Positions 1-7,892 are shown, counted from the first letter of the stretch. The stretch is 64,000 bases of DNA from Methylopila capsulata (GCF_016907975.1 NZ_JAFBCY010000001.1:1-64000); one strand, 5' to 3'. Numbers and translations: made by a program. Notes: generated by a model not told the origin, from the sequence alone.

Positions 1-141
1 GCGGACGACAAGATCGCCGCCATGGAAGCCGCCGGCGTCCGGGTGAGCCCAAGCCCCGCACGGCTCGGAAAAACGCTCGTGGAATTGTTGAAGGGCGAGG
101 GCGAGGTTCGCCCAGCCCGCGTGGCCGGCGCGTCGCTCTGA
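1..141 (+). CDS. sucD: Succinyl-CoA synthetase alpha subunit, C-terminal end (5' part outside window)
   Basis: Only the last 46 codons are present. They read A-D-D-K-I-A-A-M-E-A-A-G-V-R-V-S-P-S-P and then A-R-L-G-K-T-L, which is the usual C-terminal helix and tail of the alpha subunit of succinyl-CoA synthetase and of the related malate-CoA ligase MtkB. The segment D-K-I-A-A-M-E-x-A-G and the SPSPAxLGKTL block are the recognisable parts; the phosphorylated histidine and CoA-binding domain lie upstream of the window. A hairpin terminator follows 27 bases after the stop. SucD is preferred over MtkB because of the SPSPA tail, but with only the end visible the substrate (succinate or malate) cannot be settled. 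Confidence 0.72.
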   Translation, partial: ADDKIAAMEAAGVRVSPSPARLGKTLVELLKGEGEVRPARVAGASL

Positions 142-168
142 GGCGGCGCGCGCTCCGCAGCGCACATG

Positions 169-195
169 AAGAGGCGGTCCGGCGGGCCGCCTCTT
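169..195 (+). terminator. Rho-independent terminator after the sucD-like gene
   Basis: A perfect 9-bp stem (AAGAGGCGG at 169-177 with CCGCCTCTT at 187-195) closes a 9-base loop and ends in TTT. It starts 27 bases after the stop of the upstream partial gene, as expected for an intrinsic terminator. Confidence 0.8.
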
Positions 196-318
196 TACAT
201 TTCAGCGGCGGCGAAAGCCTTAGCGCCTGCGGCCGATCGAAGCGCTCACGCGCCGTATCGCTCGAGAATCTCAAGATCGTCTCGCCCGCGCCCGCCTTTA
301 CGCTGCGGCGTCTCGTCC

Positions 319-373
319 AAAGGAGGCCTTCGTGACGCATCTGGCATCTGGTATCCGGCAAGTATGTCGATGA
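319..373 (+). promoter_or_regulatory. Strong ribosome-binding site and 13-codon leader ORF overlapping the GntR start
   Basis: The best Shine-Dalgarno sequence in this region, AAAGGAGG at 319-326, does not serve the GntR frame. It lies 5 bases before a GTG at 332 that opens a 13-codon ORF ending TGA at 371-373. That stop overlaps the second in-frame ATG (370) of the GntR gene as ATGA. This is the arrangement of a translationally coupled leader peptide, but the short ORF could also be chance; it has no recognisable attenuator codons. Confidence 0.35.
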
Positions 374-1122
374 AGAGCGTCAAGGAGGGCCGCGCCGTGA
401 AAGTCCCGCTGCGTTGGCCTGTGGGGGACGAAGCCGCCTCCGAGCTGGTGCTGGAGCGCTTCGCGCCGGAGCAGACCTTCAAGACCAAGGTCTACGCCGC
501 GCTGAAGCAGGCCATCATCAACATGGACATCTACTCCACGCCGGAGCCGACGTGGATCGACGAGCGCCAGCTTTCGGAACGGCTCGGCGTCAGCCGCACG
601 CCGGTCCGCGAGGCGATCGCGATGCTCGAGCAGGAGGGCTTCGTCAAGTCGATGCCCCGCCGGGGCATCATGGTGCTGAAGAAGACCCGGCGCGAAGTCG
701 TGGAGATGGTCCAGGCCTGGGCCGCGCTCGAGAGCATGGCGGCGCGGCTCGTGACCGAGAACGCCTCCGACGAGGAGATCGCGACGCTCCGCACGCTGTT
801 CAAGGACTTCGGCGAGGCGCACAAGCCGTCGGACTTCGTCAGCGAGTACTCGCAGGCGAACATCCTGTTCCACCAGACCCTCATCCGCCTCAGCGGCTCC
901 AAGGTGCTGGCGGACATGACGGCGAACCTTCTGGTGCACGTGCGCGGCATCCGGCAGATCACGATCGGCCGCGACGACCGCGCGAGCCGTTCGATCGTTG
1001 AACATCTCAACATCATCGAGGCGCTGGAGAAGCGCGACGCCGACGCCGCCGAGCGGTTTTCCCGCGACCATACGCTGGGTCTCTCGACCTATGTCGACGA
1101 GCACGGCGACATCTTCGACTGA
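364..1122 (+). CDS. GntR-family transcriptional regulator (FCD subfamily)
   Basis: This is a DNA-binding repressor or activator of the FadR/VanR branch. The N-terminal winged helix-turn-helix shows WIDERQLSERLGVSRTPVREAI, in parts, followed by the wing E-Q-E-G-F-V-K-S-M-P-R-R-G. The C-terminal alpha-helical FCD ligand domain contains FHQTLIRLSGS and later histidines of the kind that bind a metal; the Asp that usually precedes the FH pair is Asn here. The ATG at 364 or 370 is chosen because an upstream in-frame extension would begin inside the terminator. The gene lies directly before the SucC/SucD-like operon in the same direction, so that operon is its likely target. A possible operator is at 1178-1192. 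The ligand is unknown. Confidence 0.85.
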   Translation: MSMKSVKEGRAVKVPLRWPVGDEAASELVLERFAPEQTFKTKVYAALKQAIINMDIYSTPEPTWIDERQLSERLGVSRTPVREAIAMLEQEGFVKSMPRRGIMVLKKTRREVVEMVQAWAALESMAARLVTENASDEEIATLRTLFKDFGEAHKPSDFVSEYSQANILFHQTLIRLSGSKVLADMTANLLVHVRGIRQITIGRDDRASRSIVEHLNIIEALEKRDADAAERFSRDHTLGLSTYVDEHGDIFD

Positions 1123-1177
1123 GGTCCGCCGAGCCCCGCGTCGCCTTCAGCCTTTCTGTTAATAGGCAGTCTCTGGC

Positions 1178-1192
1178 ATTAGTTATACCAAT
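1178..1192. promoter_or_regulatory. Candidate GntR operator
   Basis: ATTAGTTATACCAAT is an imperfect palindrome (arms ATTAGT and ACCAAT, 5 of 6 pairs) resembling the GTATAC-centred operators of FadR-type GntR proteins. It lies between the regulator and the synthetase-like operon. The assignment is by position and shape only. Confidence 0.4.
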
Positions 1193-1215
1193 GACCTCGC
1201 CGCGCATGCGGGCCG

Positions 1216-1250
1216 CCTGGGAACGCTTGGGATCCTGGGAACGCTTGGGA
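1216..1250. repeat. Perfect 17-bp tandem direct repeat before the acyl-CoA synthetase operon
   Basis: CCTGGGAACGCTTGGGA occurs at 1216-1232 and again at 1234-1250, separated by one T, giving an 18-bp period. It sits 16 bases before the start codon at 1266, in the probable 5' leader. It may be a binding site for a dimeric regulator or simply a local duplication. Confidence 0.8.
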
Positions 1251-1265
1251 CAGGGTGAGGGGCCA

Positions 1266-2441
1266 ATGAGACTTCATGAGTTTCAGGCGAAGAGCCTCTT
1301 GGCCGATTACGGACTGCCCTGCCCCAAGGGGGCGGTCGCCATCACGGCCGCGGAAGCCGAAAGCATCGCCCGGGACCTTGGCGTCGCGCCGCTCGCGGTG
1401 AAGGCGCAGATCCACGCCGGCGAGCGCGGCGCGGCCGGCGGCGTCCGCATGGCGCACGGCCCCGCCATGGTCCGCTCCGCCGCCGAGGCGCTGCTCGGCA
1501 AGAAGCTCGTGACCGCGCAGACGGGCGAGGGCGGCCTGACGGTCCGCCGCGTCTACGTCGAAGCCGCGACCTCCGCCGTGAAGCAGATCTATCTCGCGCT
1601 CGTGGTCGAGCCCGCCCTCGGCGGCTTCGCGCTGCTGGGCGCGGCGCAGGGCGGCGAAGAGATCGAGCGCCGCGAGCGGGAAGGCCGGCTCGTGCGCGAG
1701 CGGATGACGCTGTCGGTCGGCGCGGAGCCGGACCCGGCGGAGCTCGACGCGTTTCTCGCCGCGATCGGCCTCGAGGGCGCCGCGCAGGCGAAGGCGGCGA
1801 CGCTCGTCGCGGGCCTCCGCCGCGCCTTCATCGAGCTCGACGCCAGCCTGATCGAGATCAACCCGCTCGCCGTCACCGCCGACGGCGACCTGTTCGCGCT
1901 CGACGTCAAGATGACGCTCGACGACAACGCCCTGTTCCGCCACCGCGACCTCGCCTCCCTGCGCGACGAGGACGACGACGACCGGGTGAAGCTGACCTCG
2001 CAGCGCGACCAGCTGAACTTCGTGCAGCTCGACGGCGACATCGGCCTCGTCTCCAACGGCGCGGGGCTCGGCCTCGCGACGCTCGACATGGTGAAGGCCG
2101 CGGGCGGGCGTCCGGCGAACTTCATGGACATCCGCACCACGGCGACGAGCCTCGACATCGCGCACGGCTTCGCGCTGCTGCTCGACAATCCGGCGATCAA
2201 GACGCTGCTGGTCAACGTGCACGGCGGCGGCATGCAGTCCTGCGACACCATCGCCGAAGGCCTCGGCGTCGCGCTTCGGCGCTCCGGCCGGTCGTTGCCC
2301 GTCGTCGTCCGCCTCGCGGGACTGAACGCGGAGTTCGCCCGCACGCGGTTCAAGAACTTCGGCTGCGCGGTGATTGAGGAGCCGGACATGGCGTCGGCCG
2401 CCCAGCGCGCGGTCACCGTCGCCGCCAGCGGGAGGGCTTGA
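1266..2441 (+). CDS. SucC-like ATP-grasp acyl-CoA synthetase beta subunit (divergent)
   Basis: The 391-residue protein has the layout of ADP-forming succinyl-CoA synthetase beta: the N-terminal MRLHEFQAKSLLADYG, the ATP-grasp segment KAQIHAGERGAAGGV, the metal-binding EINPLAVT and the DVKMTLDDNALFRH block. The CoA-ligase half keeps LDGDIGLVSNGAGLGLAT and LLVNVHGGG. However, the conserved DVGGGA phosphate loop reads DIRTTA here, so it is a divergent paralogue and its substrate may not be succinate. The ATG at 1266 follows GTGAGGGG and matches the family start; the longer frame from 1191 runs through the tandem repeat. The alpha partner starts 2 bases after the stop. Confidence 0.83.
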   Translation: MRLHEFQAKSLLADYGLPCPKGAVAITAAEAESIARDLGVAPLAVKAQIHAGERGAAGGVRMAHGPAMVRSAAEALLGKKLVTAQTGEGGLTVRRVYVEAATSAVKQIYLALVVEPALGGFALLGAAQGGEEIERREREGRLVRERMTLSVGAEPDPAELDAFLAAIGLEGAAQAKAATLVAGLRRAFIELDASLIEINPLAVTADGDLFALDVKMTLDDNALFRHRDLASLRDEDDDDRVKLTSQRDQLNFVQLDGDIGLVSNGAGLGLATLDMVKAAGGRPANFMDIRTTATSLDIAHGFALLLDNPAIKTLLVNVHGGGMQSCDTIAEGLGVALRRSGRSLPVVVRLAGLNAEFARTRFKNFGCAVIEEPDMASAAQRAVTVAASGRA

Positions 2442-2443
2442 GC

Positions 2444-3325
2444 ATGGCGATCCTGCTCGACAAGAACACGCGCGTCATCTGCCAGGGCATCACCGGCTGG
2501 GCCGGCACGCACCACGTCACGCAGATGATGGAGTACGGCACCAAGGTCGTCGGCGGCGTGCGCCCGGGCAAGGGCGGCCGGTCGCACCTCAACCTCCCAG
2601 TGTTCGACACGGTGTCCGCCGCGCGCGACGAGACCGGCGCGAACGCCAGCATCATCTTCGTGCCGCCGGCCTCCGCCGCGGCCGCCATGATCGAGGCCAT
2701 CGAGGCGGAGATCCCGCTGGTTGTGACCGTCACCGAGCGCGTCCCCCAGCTCGACATGATCCGCGTGCGCGAGGCGCTGGCCGGCTCCCGCACCCGCCTC
2801 GTCGGCGCGAACAGCCAGGGCGTGCTCGCCCCCGGCGTCGCCAAGCTCGGCGTGATGGCGACGGGCTCGGAGCGTCCGGGCGGCGTCGGGATCGTGTCGC
2901 GTTCCGCCTCGCTCACCTCCGAGGTGGTGGCGCAGGTGAGCGACGCGGGCCTCGGTCAGTCGACCACCGTCGGCGTGGGCGGCGATCCGATCCACGGCCT
3001 CTCCATGCGGGACTGCCTCGAGCTGTTCTTCGCCGACCCCGAGACCGAAGGCGTCGTCCTCATCGGCGAGATCGGCGGCTTCGAGGAGCAGGAGGCCGCC
3101 GAGTTCATCCGCGAGGCGAAGCCTTCGAAGCCGATCGTCGCGCTCATCGTCGGCGCCCACGCCCCGGCCGAGCGCCGCATGGGCCACGCCGGCGCGCTGG
3201 CGATCGGCGGGGCGGCGGCGGCCTCCGCGAAGATCGCGGCGCTTGAGCAGGCGGGCGTGCGCATCGCGCCGAGCGCCGGCCTCGTCGGCCGCACCATGGC
3301 CGACGCCCTGGCGAAGACGCACTGA
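2444..3325 (+). CDS. SucD-like acyl-CoA synthetase alpha subunit (CoA-binding)
   Basis: The 293-residue protein matches the alpha subunit of ADP-forming acyl-CoA synthetases. The N-terminal Rossmann CoA-binding domain has ICQGITGWAGTHH and the later GVRPGKGG; the ligase domain ends in RRMGHAGALAIGG, whose His (about residue 248) corresponds to the phosphorylated active-site histidine. The GEIGG segment is also present. ATG 2444 is 8 bases after GGGAGG; a TTG at 2438 overlaps the beta stop but is too close to that site. With the preceding gene it should form a heteromeric enzyme that activates an organic acid to its CoA ester. The acid is not evident from the sequence. Confidence 0.85.
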   Translation: MAILLDKNTRVICQGITGWAGTHHVTQMMEYGTKVVGGVRPGKGGRSHLNLPVFDTVSAARDETGANASIIFVPPASAAAAMIEAIEAEIPLVVTVTERVPQLDMIRVREALAGSRTRLVGANSQGVLAPGVAKLGVMATGSERPGGVGIVSRSASLTSEVVAQVSDAGLGQSTTVGVGGDPIHGLSMRDCLELFFADPETEGVVLIGEIGGFEEQEAAEFIREAKPSKPIVALIVGAHAPAERRMGHAGALAIGGAAAASAKIAALEQAGVRIAPSAGLVGRTMADALAKTH

Positions 3326-3442
3326 CGCCCCGACGACCGACGGTGCGGAGCCGGCCGCCCGCGCGGCCAGGCCTCGCCGCGACATCACGACATTTGGCCG
3401 GGCCTCGCGCGGCGCGCCACGACCATACGGGAGACTGACGCG

Positions 3443-4471
3443 ATGAAGATCTGCATCTATGGGGCCGGCGCCATCGGCGGCTACATGGCGGTGATGCTGA
3501 AGCGCTCGGGCGTGGACGTCTCCCTCGTCGCACGCGGGCCGCATCTCGCGGCGATCAAGGAGCGGGGGCTCAAGCTGCTGATCGACGGGCAGGAGCTCGT
3601 CGCGGAGATGCCGGCGACCAAGAACGCCGCGGAGCTCGGGCCGCAGGACTACGTCATCAACGGCCTCAAGGCGCATCAGGCCTGGGAGTCGGCGGAAGAC
3701 ATGGCGCCGCTGATGGGCGACCACACCGCGGTCGTGACCATGCAGAACGGCGTGCCGTGGTGGTACTTCCACGGCCTCGACGGCGATTTCGGCGACCTGC
3801 GCCTGCAGAGCGTCGACCCCGGCGACCGGCAGTGGAACGCCATCCGCCCCGAGCGCGTGATCGGCGGCACCGTCTACCCGGCGACCGAGATCACCGAGCC
3901 CGGCGTCATCAAGCACATCTACGGCGACACCTTCGGTCTCGGCGAGCCCAACCGGCGCAAGACCGAGCGCCTGACCCGGCTCGCGGACGCGATCAACGCA
4001 AGCGGGCTCAAGGCGCGCGTCTACGACGACATCCGCGACGACATCTGGTTGAAGCTCTGGGGCAACCTCTGCTTCAACCCGATCTCGGCGATCACCCGCG
4101 CCACGCTGGACGTGGTGGCGACCGATCCCGCCACCCGGGCGCTGGCCAAGAGCATGATGCTCGAGGCCCAGCAGATCGGCGAGACCTTCGGCGCCACCTT
4201 CAAGGTGGACGTCGAGCGCCGCATCAACGGCGCCGCCCGCGTCGGCGCGCACCGCACCTCGATGCTGCAGGACGTGGAGGCCGGGAAGGCGATCGAACTC
4301 GACGCCCTGCTCTCGTCCGTGCAGGAGATGGGCCGTCTCGCGAACGTCGCGACGCCCATGATCGACCTCGTGCTCGGCCTGACCAAGCAGATGGGCCGTT
4401 CGCTCGGCGTCTATCCCACCTTCCCGGAAGAGGTGGTCGAGGAGCAGCCGCTGAAGGTGGCCAATGGTTGA
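3443..4471 (+). CDS. 2-dehydropantoate 2-reductase-family oxidoreductase (ApbA/PanE)
   Basis: This 342-residue NAD(P)H-dependent reductase starts with the Rossmann motif GAGAIGGYMA. It has the C-terminal ApbA signature, including WLKLWGNLCFNP (catalytic Lys region) and HRTSMLQDVEAGKAIELDAL (the catalytic Glu region). True PanE makes pantoate for CoA synthesis, but many relatives reduce other 2-keto acids. Its place inside an operon with an acyl-CoA synthetase pair and a fumarylacetoacetase-family enzyme argues for a catabolic 2-keto acid substrate rather than pantothenate synthesis. It overlaps the next gene by 8 bases, suggesting coupled translation. Confidence 0.82.
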   Translation: MKICIYGAGAIGGYMAVMLKRSGVDVSLVARGPHLAAIKERGLKLLIDGQELVAEMPATKNAAELGPQDYVINGLKAHQAWESAEDMAPLMGDHTAVVTMQNGVPWWYFHGLDGDFGDLRLQSVDPGDRQWNAIRPERVIGGTVYPATEITEPGVIKHIYGDTFGLGEPNRRKTERLTRLADAINASGLKARVYDDIRDDIWLKLWGNLCFNPISAITRATLDVVATDPATRALAKSMMLEAQQIGETFGATFKVDVERRINGAARVGAHRTSMLQDVEAGKAIELDALLSSVQEMGRLANVATPMIDLVLGLTKQMGRSLGVYPTFPEEVVEEQPLKVANG

Positions 4472-5261
4472 GGCGACCGCCGTCGCGACCGCGCTCTGGG
4501 TGCGGTTCGACCGCGCCGGACAGGCGGGCTTCGGCCGCCTGGTCGGCGACGCCGTCGAGGTGCATCAGGGCGACATGTTCGCGGGTCCGACCGCGACCGG
4601 CGAGACGGTCGCGCTCAGCGACGTCGCGCTGCTCGCGCCCACGACGCCCGGCAAGATCATCGCGCTGTGGAAGAACCTCCGGGGCCTCGCCGACAAGCTC
4701 GGGCAGACCCCGCCGGACGAGCCGCTCTACCTCCTGAAGGCGTCGTCCTCGGCGATCGGCTCGGACGCGACGATCCGCCGGCCGTCGTCCTACGGCGGGC
4801 GCGTGGTGTTCGAGGGCGAACTCGGGATCGTGATCGGCGCGACCTGCCGCGAGGCGACGCCGGCCGAGGCCGAGGCCGCGATCTTCGGCTACACCTGCGT
4901 GAACGACGTCACCGCGGCGGACCTGATCGACAAGGATCCGTCCTTCGCGCAGTGGGCGAGGGCGAAGAGCTTCGACGGGTTCGGGGCTTTCGGCCCCGGC
5001 GTCGCCACCGGGCTCGATCCGAGCGCGCTCGTGATCAAGACCGTGCTCAACGGCTCCGAACGCCAGAACTACCCCGTCGCCGACATGTTCTTCGAGCCGG
5101 CGGAGCTGGTGAGCCGGCTGTCGTTCGACATGACGCTGGAGCCGGGCGACCTGATCATGTGCGGCACCTCCGTGGGGGTCGGTGCCATGAGGGAGCCGGA
5201 GAACGTCGTCGAGGTGACGATCGAGGGCGTAGGGACGCTGCGCAACCGCTTCGTGCAGTGA
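4464..5261 (+). CDS. Fumarylacetoacetate hydrolase-family enzyme
   Basis: The 265-residue protein has the FAH-superfamily barrel core. Metal ligands are visible in VFEGELGIVIG (the E-x-E pair) and in CVNDVTAADL (Asp), and a conserved Lys lies in WARAKSFDGFGAFGP. The C-terminal LEPGDLIMCGTSVGVG is typical. Family members hydrolyse, hydrate or decarboxylate beta-diketo and 2-oxo acids, so the reaction cannot be named from motifs alone. It is the last gene of the GntR-linked operon and is followed by a hairpin. Together with the PanE-like reductase and the synthetase pair it suggests breakdown of an oxo acid to a CoA ester. Confidence 0.85.
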   Translation: MVEATAVATALWVRFDRAGQAGFGRLVGDAVEVHQGDMFAGPTATGETVALSDVALLAPTTPGKIIALWKNLRGLADKLGQTPPDEPLYLLKASSSAIGSDATIRRPSSYGGRVVFEGELGIVIGATCREATPAEAEAAIFGYTCVNDVTAADLIDKDPSFAQWARAKSFDGFGAFGPGVATGLDPSALVIKTVLNGSERQNYPVADMFFEPAELVSRLSFDMTLEPGDLIMCGTSVGVGAMREPENVVEVTIEGVGTLRNRFVQ

Positions 5262-5306
5262 GGCCTTGGCCTCCGGGCGACCCCGCCCCGTGTCGAGGCG
5301 GGTCGC
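5260..5306 (+). terminator. Double hairpin after the FAH-family gene
   Basis: GAGGCC-TT-GGCCTC (5260-5273) is followed by GCGACCCCGCC (5277-5287) pairing with GGCGGGTCGC (5297-5306) with one bulged C. There is no clear T tract, only GATT. It begins at the stop codon of the operon's last gene. Confidence 0.55.
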
Positions 5307-5377
5307 GATTACGCCGGCGTTAAGCCTGGCGTCGTCACATGCCGACGACCGAAACACCGCCGCCACGAGGAACGCCG

Positions 5378-5593
5378 ATGACCATGCCTGATCTGGAGCG
5401 CGCGATCGTCGCCGTCCTCAAGATGATGGGCGACGCCGACGGCGACCTGGCCGACCGGATTCTCGACCGCTATCTCACGCGATTCGGCGACGACGCCGAC
5501 GCCAAGCACGCCGCGCTTCGTCGTCTCGAGGCCGCGATGACGGCGGACGGCGACCGGGTCGAGGCGGTTCAGCCGGCCCGCGCGAGCCGCTGA
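5378..5593 (+). CDS. Small acidic hypothetical protein
   Basis: This 71-residue ORF begins at ATG 5378, 7 bases after CGAGG; an in-frame ATG at 5339 lacks a ribosome-binding site. The product (start MTMPDLERAIVAVLKMM) looks like a single helical domain rich in Asp, Ala and Arg, with no signal peptide or membrane segment. I recognise no family. It is flanked by two hairpins, so it is probably a monocistronic unit. Codon use matches the neighbours, which supports it being real. Confidence 0.5.
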   Translation: MTMPDLERAIVAVLKMMGDADGDLADRILDRYLTRFGDDADAKHAALRRLEAAMTADGDRVEAVQPARASR

Positions 5594-5613
5594 CGGGCCT
5601 CGTTTGTGGCGCT

Positions 5614-5637
5614 CGCGCTCTCGTGAGCGCGGCTCTT
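5614..5637 (+). terminator. Probable terminator after the small acidic ORF
   Basis: A 7-bp stem (CGCGCTC at 5614-5620 with GAGCGCG at 5625-5631, TCGT loop) is followed by GCTCTTTG. It lies 20 bases after the stop at 5593. Confidence 0.5.
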
Positions 5638-5748
5638 TGATCATTCGAAACGAAAATCGCCATCTGCGCGGCGTGCGGCATGGCGCCGGCGCGCGTGCGC
5701 CTGCATACTGCGGCATCCCATCACATACCGCCTCAGGAGACGTGGCCG

Positions 5749-7767
5749 ATGCCGCATGAAACGCCGCTGATCTCGACGATCGTCGCGGGTTTCGTGTTGG
5801 CTTTCATTCTCGGGGCGATCGCGAACCGTTTCCGCCTGCCGCCGCTCGTGGGCTACCTCGTCGCCGGCGTGCTCGTCGGCCCGCACACGCCGGGCTACGT
5901 CGCCGACCAGCAGCTTGCGCCGGAGCTCGCCGAGATCGGCGTGATTCTGCTGATGTTCGGCGTGGGTCTGCACTTCTCGCTGAAGGACCTGCTGTCGGTG
6001 CGCGGCGTCGCGCTGCCGGGCGCGATCGCGCAAATGGCGGTCGCCACCGCCATGGGCTGGGCTCTCGCCTGGCTGATGGGCTGGTCGCACGGCGGCGGCC
6101 TCGTGTTCGGCCTCGCGCTCTCAGTCGCGTCGACCGTCGTGCTGCTGAAGGCGCTGCAGGAGCGGCGGCTGGTCGAAAGCGAGCGCGGCAAGATCGCCGT
6201 CGGATGGCTGATCGTCGAAGATCTCGCGATGGTCCTCGCGCTCGTGCTGATTCCGGCCGCCGCGGGGATCGCGAGCGGGCAGGGCGGCGACGCCACCCAC
6301 GGCGATCCGGTCGCGCTGTTGATCAGCCGCGCCCTGAACGTGGACCTCGGCCTCACCGGCGTCATCGGCGTCACGCTGCTGAAGGTGGCGCTGTTCGTCG
6401 CGCTGATGCTCGTCGTGGGCCGGCGGCTGATCCCGGCGCTGCTCCACCGCATCGCCCACACCGGTTCCCGCGAGCTGTTCCGGCTCGGCGTGCTGGCGAT
6501 CGCGCTCGGCGTCGCCTTCGGCGCGGCCAAGCTCTTCGGCGTGTCGCTGGCGCTCGGCGCGTTCTTCGCCGGCATGATCCTCTCCGAGAGCGAGCTCTCA
6601 CACCGCGCGGCGCAGGAAAGCCTGCCGCTGCGCGACGCCTTCGCCGTGCTGTTCTTCGTCTCCGTCGGCATGCTGTTCGACCCGACGATCATCGTGCGGG
6701 ACCCGTGGCCGGTCGTCGGCACGCTGTTCATCATCGTGATCGGGAAGTCGGTGGCGGCGTTCCTGATCGTGCTGGCGTTCCGAAGATCGGTCGGCACGGC
6801 GCTGACGATCTCCGCCAGTCTCGCCCAGATCGGCGAGTTCTCCTTCATCCTGGCCGAGCTGGGCGTCGGGCTGAACCTGATCCCGGAGGAGGGCCGCGAC
6901 CTGATCCTCGCGGGCGCGATCCTGTCGATCATCCTCAACCCGATCGTGTTCTTCGCCGCCGACCGGATCCGCCCGCGGCTCGAGGCCCGTATCCTGCGCC
7001 AGAGCCAGACGGCCTCGCCGCCCGCCGAGGCGCCGTCCGCCGAGACGGCGGCTTCGGAGCCGTCGGCCGCCGCTCCGGCCAGCGCCCGGCCGGCTCCGGA
7101 GGAGGAGAAGGAGCCCGCGCTGCCCGACATCGAGACGGAGGGCGAGACCGAGCCCACGACCCTCAGCGGCCACGCCGTCGTGGTCGGCTACGGCCGCGTG
7201 GGCGCGATCGTGGTGGACCAGCTCAAGTCCGCCAACACGCCGTTCCTCGTGATCGAGGACAGCGAGAAGCGGATCGCCGAGCTGCGCGAGAAGGGCGTCG
7301 AGGTCATCGTCGGCAACGCCGCCCATCCCGCCGTGCTCGCGCTCGCCAACCTCAAGGGCGCGACGCGCCTCGCGGTCGCGATCCCCGACGCCTTCGAAGG
7401 CGGCCAGGTGACGGAGCAGGCGCGCGCCCAGAACCCCGGCCTGCTGATCATCGGGCGAGCGCATTCCGACGCCGAGGTCGACCATCTCGCCAAGCTCGGC
7501 GCGGACGTGGTGATCATGGGCGAGCGCGAGATCGCCCGCGGCATGCTGGAGCGCATCGGCGAGCCGATGACCAAGGCGCGCGGCGACGCGCCAGGCCCGC
7601 GGGAACATGTCGCCGGCGCCTATCCCGGGGCGCCCGAGGCCGTCGGCGAGCCGTCTCCGCTCACGCAGTCGGCTATGGCTGATCCGACGGTCGAGCCTTC
7701 GTCGCAAGCGCCGGACGGCGCCTCGTCGCCTACGAATCCCGACGCGTCGCCAGCCAAGACGGCGTGA
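5749..7767 (+). CDS. CPA2 monovalent cation/H+ antiporter with TrkA-N domain (YbaL/KefB type)
   Basis: The 672-residue inner-membrane protein has about a dozen hydrophobic segments of the sodium/hydrogen exchanger fold through roughly residue 400, including GYLVAGVLVGPHTPG near the N-terminus. A disordered Pro/Ala/Glu linker follows. The C-terminal cytoplasmic RCK domain begins GHAVVVGYGRVGAIVVDQL, the nucleotide-binding Rossmann motif that gates KefB/KefC/YbaL systems. A further Pro/Ser-rich tail is present. The likely role is K+/H+ exchange at the inner membrane. ATG 5749 is 8 bases after CAGGAGA, which excludes the upstream in-frame ATG. No KefF/KefG-like partner is next to it. Confidence 0.88.
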   Translation: MPHETPLISTIVAGFVLAFILGAIANRFRLPPLVGYLVAGVLVGPHTPGYVADQQLAPELAEIGVILLMFGVGLHFSLKDLLSVRGVALPGAIAQMAVATAMGWALAWLMGWSHGGGLVFGLALSVASTVVLLKALQERRLVESERGKIAVGWLIVEDLAMVLALVLIPAAAGIASGQGGDATHGDPVALLISRALNVDLGLTGVIGVTLLKVALFVALMLVVGRRLIPALLHRIAHTGSRELFRLGVLAIALGVAFGAAKLFGVSLALGAFFAGMILSESELSHRAAQESLPLRDAFAVLFFVSVGMLFDPTIIVRDPWPVVGTLFIIVIGKSVAAFLIVLAFRRSVGTALTISASLAQIGEFSFILAELGVGLNLIPEEGRDLILAGAILSIILNPIVFFAADRIRPRLEARILRQSQTASPPAEAPSAETAASEPSAAAPASARPAPEEEKEPALPDIETEGETEPTTLSGHAVVVGYGRVGAIVVDQLKSANTPFLVIEDSEKRIAELREKGVEVIVGNAAHPAVLALANLKGATRLAVAIPDAFEGGQVTEQARAQNPGLLIIGRAHSDAEVDHLAKLGADVVIMGEREIARGMLERIGEPMTKARGDAPGPREHVAGAYPGAPEAVGEPSPLTQSAMADPTVEPSSQAPDGASSPTNPDASPAKTA

Positions 7768-7835
7768 CGCTTTACTGAGCGCCTATCTGCGGTCACCGAC
7801 CGTTAGACGTGCCGACGCGCTGCATCCATACACGC

Positions 7836-7867
7836 AAAACGCCCGGACCTTGGGAAAGGTCCGGGCG
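7836..7867 (-). terminator. Strong terminator between the antiporter and glf genes
   Basis: A perfect 12-bp stem (CGCCCGGACCTT at 7840-7851 with AAGGTCCGGGCG at 7856-7867) closes a GGGA loop. On the minus strand it is followed by TTTT (7839-7836), so it best serves the leftward glf operon; it may also slow rightward transcription from the antiporter gene. Confidence 0.85.
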
Positions 7868-7892
7868 GTCGCATGTCCGTCGATGAAGCCGG

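Noticed and set aside
166..363. N-terminal extension of the GntR protein from ATG 166
   Set aside because: That start lies inside the stem of a terminator, and the extension has low-complexity Arg/Pro/Ser content unlike the family.
1589..4252. Very long minus-strand open frame opposite the synthetase-like genes
   Set aside because: Its translation is rich in Arg, His, Asp and Gly with no family features. It is the mirror frame of well-conserved plus-strand genes, as expected in G+C-rich DNA.
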